A stretch of 63,742 nucleotides of DNA from Candidatus Gastranaerophilales bacterium (lineage in GTDB: Bacteria > Cyanobacteriota > Vampirovibrionia > Gastranaerophilales > Gastranaerophilaceae): contig CALVBU010000012.1 in the NCBI GenBank assembly GCA_944325875.1, forward strand, positions 1 through 63,742, written 5' to 3'. The notes under the pieces are model-generated. The model was not told where the DNA came from. It saw only the letters and a list, made by a program, of their open reading frames with translations, and made no database searches. Made by a program: the position numbers and the translations under genes. Below, piece by piece: positions 43,560 to 52,248 of the stretch (positions are counted from its first letter, which is position 1; every line of letters begins with the position of its first letter).

Positions 43560-45518
43560 TTATGCAGAAACTTTCTTAGTATTATCCTGAGGGGTTTTAG
43601 CTTCATCTTTTTTTACAGGTTTCGGATGCCTATTCTTAACAAAAGCATAAACGCCACCAGCTACAGCTAGTGCTCCAGCTGTATACCATAGTGGTTTATA
43701 TGACTTAGCAGCTTTTGTTGCTTGCTTACCTGTAGACTCAGCAGCTTTGCCCGCTGCTTCTGCACCGGATTTCGCATTATCTACAGCGGTAGATGCTGTA
43801 TCTTGAGCAGCACTTGCAGCTTTTTCTGCAAGCTTTGTATTTTCTTCTTCTCTGTCTGCTAAGATATTGCTAAATTTAACAATTTTATTATATAAATCCG
43901 CATTTGATTCGTCTAAGCCTTTTGCTTTAAATGTTTTAGCAAGAGCATCCATAATATTAAAACCAAAGCCTTCTTTTAAAGAGTCTAAATAATTTTGCAT
44001 ATAATTTACTGACACTTTTCTTCTGAATGTAGTTGCAGATTGGTTATTGTGTTCATTGAACCTGTCCGCCATACCAAACACATCACCAAAGAAGAAATGG
44101 TTATTTTTACCTGTCATAATTTCTGCCCATTTAGCTTTTGCAAACTCAACAGGGTTTTGTAAGGTTTCTCCATCAATTTTAAGAATTTTTGATAACGGAC
44201 TAATGGAAGCATTTTTATTAACTTGATTTCCATTCACCGAATCTTCTACACCATTTGCAATTTGTCTTAAAGGTTGAGTATCATGATTTCCAACACCAAC
44301 AGAAAGTTCATCTGCACTCCAGCCTCTATCTTTGAATGCTGCATTTGAGCCCCAACCATCATTCATATATGTGGTTTGGTAAATATTCACTCTATCTTTC
44401 ACTGCAGGAATTAATTTACCATCCCAAAATGCACTAAATTCATTTGTACCAGCTTCAAACTCGTATAAAATATTACTTTTAACATCAAAGTCTTCACCTT
44501 TGACTTCTTTTACCCATTTCTCAATTTGATCTAATAAACCCTTTTCTAAAGATTTTCTATTACCATCAAGGATTTGAGTTTCATCCTTTGGAGTTACAAC
44601 TGGTGTTACATAATTCCAAGCCGCATCCAAGCGAATCATATCTGCGTCTTTTGCCGCATATTGAACTTTCATTTTTAACAATTTATTCGCATCACTTGAT
44701 TCATCAAGAATTGTATCAAAATTCAAAGACGGAATTTTCCAACTAGGAGCTCCCATATAATGATCTTGCTTAAATGCATTAGGGAAGGCTCTTACTTCAT
44801 CATCATCAAAATTAAAAGCAATATCTCGACAATATTTTAAACCATTATCATGAAGTTTTTGAATACCTTTAGCATGATGTTCTTCAGCTAAAAATTGTTT
44901 AAATTTAAAGAAATCAACATCAGACTCTGCTTCACGTTTAATATTCAATCTTTCAGCATTATCAGTAACAAACTTATTATATCTTTGTTTTAATTCAGAT
45001 TTTTCATCCAAGGCATTAAATCTTTCATAAGCTTTTTTAAGAGCTTTACCTTGAGCACTTTCATTTCCGATTACATTATCAAAATTTGCAAGAGTTTCTT
45101 TTGTTTCACCATTATTAGCTTTTACAATTTCGTCAAACTCTTCTTTTGTAAGAATTGAGCCATATTCTTCTGTGGTTAGAAGTTCAGGATTAATATTTTG
45201 ATCGCCTAAAGAAAGAGCGGATCCATTATAATGATTACCTTTAAACTGATTTACAGGTAAATCCTGAACAACATTAAAACCTAAATATGTTCTCATATCA
45301 TTCAAATATTTAATTGAGTCTTCTGAAGCTAAATTTGAAACCCCAGTGTTTCTTGCCGCAGACTGAGGCATGGAAGTAGAAGGCATTATAAACGCTGAAT
45401 TTCCATTCTGTCCAACTAAATTTTTACCTTCACTAAGTGTCTTCTTATACTCTTCTATTTCATTGTCATGCAGTGCACGCCCAAAACTCAAACCCGGATT
45501 AATCCTTGATACTAACAT
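43560..45518 (-). CDS. Divergent GH77-like (4-alpha-glucanotransferase) protein with C-terminal anchor
   Basis: This 652-aa protein resembles GH77 in outline: RNTGVSNLASEDSIKYLNDM, FFKFKQFLAEEHHAKG with YCRDIAFN, GAPSWKIPSLNF, DADMIRLDAAWNYV (nucleophile Asp), ILYEFEAGTNEF (acid/base Glu) and VGVGNHDTQPL. An Ala/Thr-rich linker and one membrane helix (LWYTAGALAVAGGVYAFV) plus a basic tail end it. There is no signal peptide; LSFGRA near the start fits the recurring tag. It may act on glucans at the inner membrane face; catalysis is inferred from motifs only. Confidence 0.7.
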   Translation of the reverse strand: MLVSRINPGLSFGRALHDNEIEEYKKTLSEGKNLVGQNGNSAFIMPSTSMPQSAARNTGVSNLASEDSIKYLNDMRTYLGFNVVQDLPVNQFKGNHYNGSALSLGDQNINPELLTTEEYGSILTKEEFDEIVKANNGETKETLANFDNVIGNESAQGKALKKAYERFNALDEKSELKQRYNKFVTDNAERLNIKREAESDVDFFKFKQFLAEEHHAKGIQKLHDNGLKYCRDIAFNFDDDEVRAFPNAFKQDHYMGAPSWKIPSLNFDTILDESSDANKLLKMKVQYAAKDADMIRLDAAWNYVTPVVTPKDETQILDGNRKSLEKGLLDQIEKWVKEVKGEDFDVKSNILYEFEAGTNEFSAFWDGKLIPAVKDRVNIYQTTYMNDGWGSNAAFKDRGWSADELSVGVGNHDTQPLRQIANGVEDSVNGNQVNKNASISPLSKILKIDGETLQNPVEFAKAKWAEIMTGKNNHFFFGDVFGMADRFNEHNNQSATTFRRKVSVNYMQNYLDSLKEGFGFNIMDALAKTFKAKGLDESNADLYNKIVKFSNILADREEENTKLAEKAASAAQDTASTAVDNAKSGAEAAGKAAESTGKQATKAAKSYKPLWYTAGALAVAGGVYAFVKNRHPKPVKKDEAKTPQDNTKKVSA

Positions 45519-45583
45519 ACTACTTTCTACTCCTTTACTTTATTTTATTTTTTAATTACAAAAAACGTAAATTTATTTTTTTG

Positions 45584-46612
45584 CTAGATATTTTCAAATT
45601 TATAAATAATATTTTTACAATACTTTTCTCCTTTTTTTAATATTGGTTGAACAAAATTGTTATGATTTATAGCATCTGGAAAATATTGACACTCAAGACA
45701 AAATGCAGAACGGTTCTTTATAGGAACTTGATTTTTGCCAAACGAAGAACCATCAAGATAGTTACCGCTATAAAATTGAACACCAGGATAATCACTACAC
45801 ACAATTAATTTTATGCCAGAGATTGCATCAATAACTTCAGCTACATCTCTAACTGTGCCGTCATAATCTCTTACCACCCAATTATTATCAAAACCTCTTG
45901 CATATTTTATTTGATAATATTCACTATCAATATCTTCACCAATACGTTTAAAACTTCTAAAATCCATCGGTGAATTTTCTACTGGCAACACCTCTCCTGT
46001 TGGAATTGAATATTCGTTATTTTCAGTAAAACAATCCGCATTTATTTTAAGTTTATTTTCTAAAATATCACTTCCAAAATTAAAGTAAGAATGATTAGTT
46101 AAATTACATAAAGTATCACTATCAGATTCACCCTCATAAATTATTTGCAAAGCTTTATCTTTAACAATATAGGAAACCGAAACTTTAATATTTCCAGGGT
46201 ACCCTTCTTCACCATCTTTACTGAAATAAGAAAACTTTACCCCATCCTGAATTTCTTCAGCATTCCATACTTTCGAATTAAAACCTTTTATTCCACCATG
46301 CAAATGGTTATCACCATCATTGACAGCTAATTTATAAATTACATCATTTAACTTAAATTTACCTTGATTAATCCTATTACAGCATCTACCAATAGTTGCA
46401 CCTAGGTATTTATAATTATTTTCATAGTCATTCAAATTATCGTATCCAAGCACAACATCTTTCATCTCACCTTTATTATTCGGAGCATACAAAGATACAA
46501 TAGTCGCACCATAAGAAGATACAATAACTTCTATATCTCCCTTTATTGAATAATTGTAAACTTCAATTCCGTTAAACGTTTTTCCAAAAGAATGCTTAGA
46601 AATTTTTACCAT
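45584..46612 (-). CDS. galM: Aldose 1-epimerase (galactose mutarotase)
   Basis: It interconverts alpha and beta galactose before GalK. The 342-aa protein shows YLGATIGRCCNRINQGKF, DNHLHGGIKGF, LTNHSYFNFG with catalytic His, VQFYSGNYLDG and the catalytic Glu in FCLECQYFPDAINH. Length is typical. No ribosome site is seen before the ATG; a 51-codon frame ends 10 nt upstream and may couple translation. It completes the Leloir pathway with galK, galE and galT. Confidence 0.95.
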   Translation of the reverse strand: MVKISKHSFGKTFNGIEVYNYSIKGDIEVIVSSYGATIVSLYAPNNKGEMKDVVLGYDNLNDYENNYKYLGATIGRCCNRINQGKFKLNDVIYKLAVNDGDNHLHGGIKGFNSKVWNAEEIQDGVKFSYFSKDGEEGYPGNIKVSVSYIVKDKALQIIYEGESDSDTLCNLTNHSYFNFGSDILENKLKINADCFTENNEYSIPTGEVLPVENSPMDFRSFKRIGEDIDSEYYQIKYARGFDNNWVVRDYDGTVRDVAEVIDAISGIKLIVCSDYPGVQFYSGNYLDGSSFGKNQVPIKNRSAFCLECQYFPDAINHNNFVQPILKKGEKYCKNIIYKFENI

Positions 46613-46621
46613 AGACCAATA

Positions 46622-46777
46622 TTAACACAAAAATTTATGATTGTTATCATTTTTACACAAGAGAACATTATTAATGAAACAAATAAAACCCAAGAATAAA
46701 TTAAATATAAAAATTCTGATGTAATCAAACCTTAGTCTCATAAGATTTAAAAAGCTGAAAAATAATGAATATTCCAT
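46622..46777 (-). CDS. Possible small hydrophobic protein upstream of galM
   Basis: An ATG at 46777 with AGGAGATAATT upstream opens a 51-codon frame. The product starts MEYSLFFSFLNLMRLRFDY, followed by a hydrophobic helix (IRIFIFNLFLGFICFI) and a basic tail, so it could be a one-helix membrane peptide. It ends 10 nt before galM, which lacks its own ribosome site. It may be a leader whose translation helps galM. Good start signals, but no homologue known to me. Confidence 0.4.
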   Translation of the reverse strand: MEYSLFFSFLNLMRLRFDYIRIFIFNLFLGFICFINNVLLCKNDNNHKFLC

Positions 46778-46811
46778 AATTATCTCCTATATAAAAGATT
46801 GAGAAGACGCC

Positions 46812-46871
46812 GTGCCAAAGGATTTATTTGAACTTCTTGGCAAAAGTACAAACAAACAAGATGCTAAATAA
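46812..46871 (+). CDS. Possible 19-aa peptide with its own terminator
   Basis: A GTG frame encodes MPKDLFELLGKSTNKQDAK. GAGAAG lies 6 nt upstream and a terminator follows 20 nt after the stop. It may be a tiny peptide gene or the trimmed start of a lost gene. Evidence is weak. Confidence 0.25.
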   Translation: MPKDLFELLGKSTNKQDAK

Positions 46872-46890
46872 GGCAATCAAAAATATTAAG

Positions 46891-46933
46891 AATTGTAAAA
46901 ATTTACTAAAAGTGTAGTTTTTACAATTTTTAT
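46891..46933 (+). terminator. Hairpin terminator
   Basis: AATTGTAAAAA (46891-46901) pairs with TTTTTACAATT (46918-46928), followed by a T-run. It closes a short plus-strand transcript with the 19-aa frame. Confidence 0.7.
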
Positions 46934-47015
46934 TTCTATTTTACTTGGTTTCGCATAAAAAGCTTAAAGTGTTTTATTTTTAGAAAATAAACAATATCAT
47001 AATCTCCAAATTTAA

Positions 47016-47031
47016 TACTACATTTGTAGTA
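47016..47031. promoter_or_regulatory. Palindrome TACTACA-TT-TGTAGTA
   Basis: A perfect 7-bp inverted repeat with a 2-nt centre in otherwise A/T-rich DNA, about 45 nt before the possible promoter of the 35-aa frame. It has the shape of a dimeric regulator site. The regulator is unknown. Confidence 0.35.
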
Positions 47032-47131
47032 AATTAAATATCTTGGTACATTTTGGCACCCAATTGTAGGCATTGACGTTTTTTTTAACATAATGTAGTC
47101 TATAAACATCGAAAGAAAAAAGGTTATTTAA

Positions 47132-47239
47132 ATGTCTTTGATAAAAAACGAAAAACGAGTCCTATTAAATTCAGTGGTGAGAATGCATAAATCCTTAAAA
47201 TTAATGCACTCCGTTTTTTATCGCAGACTGTGTTTATAG
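47132..47239 (+). CDS. Possible small basic protein (35 aa)
   Basis: An ATG with AAAGG 8-9 nt upstream opens a 35-codon frame. The product begins MSLIKNEKRVLLNSVVRMH and is basic. TTGACG at 47073-47078 with a weak -10 (TAGTCT, 17-nt spacer) could drive it, and a strong terminator at 47277-47317 ends the unit. The same stretch can fold (GAGAATGCAT with ATGCACTC), so it might instead be a leader or structured RNA of the ATPase gene. Confidence 0.4.
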   Translation: MSLIKNEKRVLLNSVVRMHKSLKLMHSVFYRRLCL

Positions 47240-47276
47240 CTATTACTTAATTTACTAAACCTAATAACATACTAGC

Positions 47277-47317
47277 AGCCTGCAAATCTAGGGGTAAATT
47301 TGCAGGCTTATTTTTTT
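47277..47317 (+). terminator. Strong terminator just before the AAA+ ATPase gene
   Basis: AGCCTGCAAAT (47277-47287) pairs with ATTTGCAGGCT (47298-47308), followed by TATTTTTTT. It lies 22 nt before the ATPase start codon, so most upstream transcripts stop here; it could act as an attenuator. Confidence 0.9.
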
Positions 47318-47339
47318 GCGAGAAAGGAGAAGACCACAA

Positions 47340-48869
47340 ATGAAAATTGCACAAATTCAAAACTACAACATTAACTATCAAAGAAATCAAAAACCAAATA
47401 ACACAAAGAATAATCTACCAGTGGTCAAACATTCCTACACCCAAAACCCTCAAATGAGTTTATTGGACACAAATTATAATCAACTAATGATAAAAAAGAA
47501 AAATCCAACTTTTACAGGGGAAATAGAAAGAGCAGTATCTATACTTACAAAACAAATTCCACTGGAAGAAAGAATTGCAGACGCCTTTAATTTTCTAAAA
47601 CATGGAGATCTGATTATTACGGGGAAATCAATAAAAGAAGCTCAAGGGGGACTACTCAACTCAATAGATAAACTTAAAAAGAATGTAATTAAAAGAATAT
47701 TTTTTATAGAAGATGACAATATAAAAGGTACTCTAGCATTTAGAAAAGATGCATTGGGAGATACAGAAATCATAAATCCAAATAAACAATCAATATTCAT
47801 TACAACTGATGGTAAAGAATATGAACTTCCACAAAACAGCTATAATTATATAATTCCAGGAGACTCTGTTAGAATTGACGATTTTATTTTACCAATAAAA
47901 GATAAGCCAAAACGAGACCTAAGTATGCATAGATTTGCTTATGCTAAAGCTTTCAACTACGAAAAAGAAGCTGAAGATGTAATTGGAAAAGAAAATAAAA
48001 AAATTCTAAGTACACTTTATTCAGAGAAAAAACCGGTTAAGAAAACTATGTTTAGTGACGTTATAGGCCAAGACGATGTAATTAGAGAACTTAAAGAAAA
48101 TATCCTTTATCCTTTAAGAAGTCCACGAGCATATGAAAACCTTGATTTACACCACGGATTTATTTTAAAAGGGGGCCCGGGACTTGGAAAAACTCACACT
48201 GCACAAGCATTAATTAATGAAGCAGGACTAAATTATAAATTTCTAAACGGACTGGAATTAGAAAACAAATACGTAGGAGAATCAGAAGCCGCGTGGAGAG
48301 ATTTATTTGATGAAGCAATAGATAATCAACCATACTTATTATTTATTGATGAATTTGATGCAGTAGGCAGAGCTCGTGGCGGAAACGATGAATACGGGGA
48401 TAAAGTTGTTGATCAAATTTTGACCTGTATGACAGATGTTGATGCAAATAAACACGATGTATTTGTAATGGCTGCAACAAACTTCTTCGACAGACTCGAT
48501 AAAGCTCTAATTAGATCAGGAAGATTTGGAAAAATACTTAATTTTAAACAACCGGACCTAGACGCTACAAGAAAATTACTCGATAACTACACAAAAGGGA
48601 AACCTATCAGTGAGACTTTATCAAAAGATGCAATTGCAAAGAAAATGTTCCAACTTCAATGTACAGGAGCTGATGTAAGAAGGCTTGTAACAGACGCATA
48701 TTTAAACGGCTACCAAAGAGCAGGTATCACTGAAAAACTTGATAAAAATATCCTTACGGATGCTGATTTAGATGAATTTAAAATTCTGGATATTGATTTT
48801 GAAAACGCTATAAATAAATTTGCAGAAGGCAAAAAACCTGACAGAAAGGCTGTCGGATTTAGCAAATAA
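47340..48869 (+). CDS. AAA+ ATPase (FtsH/Cdc48-type AAA domain) with lineage-specific N-terminus
   Basis: Start at 47340 (509 aa), after AAAGGAG. The AAA module spans ~230-480: FSDVIGQDDVIRELKENIL, Walker A KGGPGLGKTH (~277), Walker B LLFIDEFDAVGRA (~332), sensor/second-region MAATNFFDRLDKALIRSGRFG and an arginine-finger-like RSGRF. No protease or second AAA domain follows. The N-terminal 230 residues are unrecognised and include MKIAQI and NPTFTGE, the recurring tag. There is no membrane helix. It may remodel or unfold protein substrates in the cytoplasm; partners are unknown. Confidence 0.88.
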   Translation: MKIAQIQNYNINYQRNQKPNNTKNNLPVVKHSYTQNPQMSLLDTNYNQLMIKKKNPTFTGEIERAVSILTKQIPLEERIADAFNFLKHGDLIITGKSIKEAQGGLLNSIDKLKKNVIKRIFFIEDDNIKGTLAFRKDALGDTEIINPNKQSIFITTDGKEYELPQNSYNYIIPGDSVRIDDFILPIKDKPKRDLSMHRFAYAKAFNYEKEAEDVIGKENKKILSTLYSEKKPVKKTMFSDVIGQDDVIRELKENILYPLRSPRAYENLDLHHGFILKGGPGLGKTHTAQALINEAGLNYKFLNGLELENKYVGESEAAWRDLFDEAIDNQPYLLFIDEFDAVGRARGGNDEYGDKVVDQILTCMTDVDANKHDVFVMAATNFFDRLDKALIRSGRFGKILNFKQPDLDATRKLLDNYTKGKPISETLSKDAIAKKMFQLQCTGADVRRLVTDAYLNGYQRAGITEKLDKNILTDADLDEFKILDIDFENAINKFAEGKKPDRKAVGFSK

Positions 48870-48908
48870 GCCAAAATAACTCCCTTTTCTTATTCTTATA
48901 CTAACAAC

Positions 48909-48940
48909 AAAACTCTCGGATAAAATAATTCGAGAGTTTT
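48909..48940 (+). terminator. Hairpin terminator after the AAA+ gene
   Basis: AAAACTCTCG (48909-48918) pairs with CGAGAGTTTT (48931-48940). The T-run is short, so termination may be partial. Confidence 0.65.
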
Positions 48941-48990
48941 ACTATAAAAAAAAAATGATGTAAAATATCATTGAGAGAAAATATAAAGAA

Positions 48991-49947
48991 ATGGGAAAAG
49001 AATATAAACTGGAAAATTTATACTCAAATATAGCTCTAGTACTTACAGCTTTTATACTGGGCTTATCTTTTGTTGCACAAAAAGCCGGAATGGAATTTGT
49101 CGGCCCTTTTACATTTAATACCATAAGAAATTTTTTAGGTGCAATAAGTCTTTTGCCAATTATATTTGTGGCTAAAATTTATTCGTCGAAAAAATATACA
49201 AGATCGAAAGAAGAAATAAAACTACAGAGAAAAATGCTTGCAAAAGGCGGAATTATCTGCGGACTATTATTTTTTATTGCACTTTCAATAAATCAATATT
49301 GTATGATGTATGCACCAGCGGGAAAAGCAGGATTTATTACAGCTCTATATATTATATTTGTCCCGCTTATTTCTGTTGTTTTTCTAAAAAGGAAACTTAA
49401 AAATAATGTAAAAGTTAGTATTATTCTTTCAGTATTAGGGCTTTACCTGCTTTGCGTGAAAGAAAACTCAGCGTTCCATCCAAGCGAAATTGGCTTGTTA
49501 GTAAGTTCAATCTTTTTTGCATTACATCTTCTTGCCGTTGCTCACTATTCACACAAAATAAGCTCGATAAAACTTGCTTGCGTTCAATTTTTAACAACAG
49601 GAATTCTCTCTGCTATTATCATGCTTTTATTTGAACCAGTTGCTGTTAGTAGCATAATTCTTGGAATTAAACCTATTTTATTTTCCGGAGTTATCGTAAC
49701 TGGAGTGGCTTACACGTTGCAAATTTTCGGACAAAAAAACACTCCACCTGTTATTGCATCTTTAATATTAAGCTTGGAATCAGTATTTGCAGTTTTAGGG
49801 GGAATGGTTATTCTTGGAGAGACTTTAACTATACAAGAAACTCTAGGGTGTATAATTATGATATGCGGAATACTATTATCACAACTTAGATTTAACCCAA
49901 GAGCTATGAAAAGATTCAAAAGAATACATAAAAAATTTTCAACATAA
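48991..49947 (+). CDS. DMT-family (EamA) transporter
   Basis: This 318-aa inner-membrane protein has ten membrane helices in two EamA repeats (LTAFILGLSFVAQKAGM at the start of repeat 1; GLLVSSIFFALHLLAVAHYS in repeat 2). A PxxA-type kink (APAGKAGFITALYIIFVPL) and VLGGMVILGETLTIQETLG near the end are family hallmarks. These export metabolites or amino acids; the substrate cannot be told. The ribosome site is weak. Confidence 0.92.
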   Translation: MGKEYKLENLYSNIALVLTAFILGLSFVAQKAGMEFVGPFTFNTIRNFLGAISLLPIIFVAKIYSSKKYTRSKEEIKLQRKMLAKGGIICGLLFFIALSINQYCMMYAPAGKAGFITALYIIFVPLISVVFLKRKLKNNVKVSIILSVLGLYLLCVKENSAFHPSEIGLLVSSIFFALHLLAVAHYSHKISSIKLACVQFLTTGILSAIIMLLFEPVAVSSIILGIKPILFSGVIVTGVAYTLQIFGQKNTPPVIASLILSLESVFAVLGGMVILGETLTIQETLGCIIMICGILLSQLRFNPRAMKRFKRIHKKFST

Positions 49948-50012
49948 CTCTTGACTGATAGCAGCTCTCAAGTTTTACAATATATTTATAGTATGAAAGG
50001 AGATATTAAGTC

Positions 50013-51761
50013 ATGATATTAGACAAAGTTGATACCCCAACAGATTTAAAGAAGCTGACAATTTCTGAAATGGAAACTCTTGCTAATGAAATGAGAGAGC
50101 TTATTATAAAAAAAGTAAACACAACAGGCGGTCATATGGGACCAAATCTTGGTATAGTAGAAGCAACAATTGCACTTCATTATGTTTTTAATTCGCCTGA
50201 AGATAAAATAGTATTTGACGTATCACATCAATGCTACCCGCATAAAATGCTAACAGGTAGAAAAGAAGGTTTTACAAACCCTGAATTATACAATAAATAC
50301 ACAGGTTACACAGCTCCCGAAGAAAGTGCTCACGACATATTCAAAGTAGGACATACTTCAACCTCAGTAAGTTTGGCAGTAGGACTTGCAAAAGCAAGAG
50401 ATCTTAAAGGTGGAAAAGAAAATATTATCGCACTAATTGGTGATGGTTCACTAAGCGGAGGAGAAGCTCTTGAAGGCTTAGATAACGCTGCAGTACTTGG
50501 AAGTAACATAATCATCCTTGTAAACGACAACGATATGTCTATAGCTGAAAACCACGGAGGTTTATATAAAAATCTTCAAGATTTAAAAGAATCTGATGGA
50601 AAATGTGATTGCAATTTCTTTAAAACATTGGGATTTGATTACTATTATGTAGGAGAAGGGAATAATATTGAAAAACTAATCGAAACATTCAAAAAAGTAA
50701 AAGATACAAACCATCCTGTCATAATACATATGCATACTCTAAAAGGAAAGGGGCTTCCAATAGCAGAAGAAAACAAAGAAGCTTTCCACTGGATTTTACC
50801 GGGGACACTTGACAAAAAAGACGAAGCACCTTCTACAACAGAAGATTATTGCTCAATAACCACAGATTACATTCTAAAAAAAGCAGAAAAAGATCAAAGC
50901 ATAATTGCAATTTCTCCTGCAACACCTGGAGCTTACGGATTCACACCTGAATTTAGACAAAAGCTCGGCAGACAATATCTTGATGTAGGTATCGCAGAAG
51001 AACACGCAATAGCAGCTGCTTCTGCAATGGCAAAATATGGAGCAAAGCCAATACTTGCAATCTTAAGCTCATTTGTTCAAAGAACATATGACCAATTATC
51101 ACAGGATTTATGTTTAAACAATTCTCCTGCAACAATACTTGTTCACTGGGGCGCAATATCAAATGCTGACGCTACACATTTAGGCTCATTTGATATCCCT
51201 CTAATATCAAATATTCCAAATATTATCTATCTAGCACCAACCTGCAAAGAAGAATATTTAAAAATGTTAGACTGGTCAGTTGAACAAAATGACTATCCTG
51301 TTGCGATTAGAGTACCGTTTGGAAATTTAATCTCAACCGGTGAAGAAGATTTAACTGATTATTCTAAGATCAATAAATTTAAAATGGTAGAAAAAGGTTC
51401 TGAAGTTGCAATCTTAGGGCTTGGAAACTTCTTCCATTTAGGAAAACAAGTAAAAGAAGCTCTAAAAAAAGATTTAAACATTAATGCAACACTAATAAAT
51501 CCAAAATTCATTACAGGCATTGATGAAGAAATGCTTGATGAATTAAAAGCAAACCACAAAGTAGTGATAACTCTTGAAGACGGTATTTTAAACGGCGGAT
51601 TTGGAGAAAAAATTGCCAGATTCTATGGAAATTCGGATATGAAAGTTCTAAATTTTGGCGGATACAAAGAATTTACAGACAGAACTCCATTAGAAGTCCT
51701 ATACCAAAGATATCACTTGACGACAGAATTAATTGTACAAGACATCAAAAATGTACTATAA
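50013..51761 (+). CDS. 1-deoxy-D-xylulose-5-phosphate synthase-like protein
   Basis: This 582-aa thiamine-diphosphate enzyme resembles DXS, which feeds isoprenoid, thiamine and B6 synthesis. Motifs include HMGPNLGIVEATIALHYVF, DVSHQCYPHKMLTGR, the ThDP motif IGDGSLSGGEALEG with NDNDMSIAENHGG, and DVGIAEEHAIAAASAMA. It is shorter than typical DXS (~620 aa), and the usual RAG-x-VG-x-DGxTHxG stretch reads HWGAISNADATHLGSFD, so it belongs to a divergent branch. AAGGAGAT precedes the ATG and a terminator follows. It could be the cell's DXS or a related transketolase-type enzyme. Confidence 0.8.
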   Translation: MILDKVDTPTDLKKLTISEMETLANEMRELIIKKVNTTGGHMGPNLGIVEATIALHYVFNSPEDKIVFDVSHQCYPHKMLTGRKEGFTNPELYNKYTGYTAPEESAHDIFKVGHTSTSVSLAVGLAKARDLKGGKENIIALIGDGSLSGGEALEGLDNAAVLGSNIIILVNDNDMSIAENHGGLYKNLQDLKESDGKCDCNFFKTLGFDYYYVGEGNNIEKLIETFKKVKDTNHPVIIHMHTLKGKGLPIAEENKEAFHWILPGTLDKKDEAPSTTEDYCSITTDYILKKAEKDQSIIAISPATPGAYGFTPEFRQKLGRQYLDVGIAEEHAIAAASAMAKYGAKPILAILSSFVQRTYDQLSQDLCLNNSPATILVHWGAISNADATHLGSFDIPLISNIPNIIYLAPTCKEEYLKMLDWSVEQNDYPVAIRVPFGNLISTGEEDLTDYSKINKFKMVEKGSEVAILGLGNFFHLGKQVKEALKKDLNINATLINPKFITGIDEEMLDELKANHKVVITLEDGILNGGFGEKIARFYGNSDMKVLNFGGYKEFTDRTPLEVLYQRYHLTTELIVQDIKNVL

Positions 51762-51771
51762 ATCAATTATA

Positions 51772-51805
51772 AAAAAGCCCGATAAAATAAATTATCGGGC
51801 TTTTT
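51772..51805. terminator. Bidirectional terminator
   Basis: A 14-bp perfect stem (51772-51785 with 51792-51805), GC-rich core, A-run and T-run tails, lies between the DXS-like gene and the convergent merR gene. Confidence 0.95.
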
Positions 51806-51808
51806 AAT

Positions 51809-52222
51809 TTATGCAATACTTTCTTTTTCAGTTTTATTCATAGGATTCCATTCATCAGCCAGATTATTTTTTATCAGATTTTTATAATAATTTTCTTTAT
51901 AATCTAACAATTCCATTTGGCGTTTCAAATCCTCCATCTGCTGATAAGCTTTCGCTTTTGTATCTTGAATAATCTTATAACGCTCAGGAATTGTTGAATC
52001 CCCAATTAAACATAAATCAATGTATCTTTTTATAGCTTTATTTTCAGTACCTGTCATCCTGAGGCATTTTACTATTTTTACCCAATCAAGGTCACTTTCT
52101 GAAAACAATCTAACATTATTTTCATTTCTTTTTATAAAAGGAAAAAGTCCGCTTTTAGCCCAAAATCGGAGAGTATGTTCTGAAACATCCATTTTTTCTG
52201 CAACTTCTTTAATCGTATACAT
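51809..52222 (-). CDS. MerR-family transcriptional regulator
   Basis: This 137-aa protein has the MerR HTH at the start (YTIKEVAEKMDVSEHTLRFW, with WAKSGLFPFIKR wing) and a coiled-coil dimerisation helix at ~85-120 (QQMEDLKRQMELLDYKENY). It lacks the Cys cluster of metal sensors and resembles the TipAL/aldehyde-responsive class with YIDLCLIGDSTIPERY. A perfect TAAGGAGGT ribosome site is present. The target is not evident; the upstream gene is a membrane protein. Confidence 0.93.
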   Translation of the reverse strand: MYTIKEVAEKMDVSEHTLRFWAKSGLFPFIKRNENNVRLFSESDLDWVKIVKCLRMTGTENKAIKRYIDLCLIGDSTIPERYKIIQDTKAKAYQQMEDLKRQMELLDYKENYYKNLIKNNLADEWNPMNKTEKESIA

Positions 52223-52248
52223 TAAAAATACCTCCTTAATAAAATAAT

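Noticed and set aside
47053-47068. TTGGCACCCAATTGT resembles a sigma54 promoter
   Set aside because: Only 9 nt separate GG from GT; sigma54 needs GG-N10-GC.
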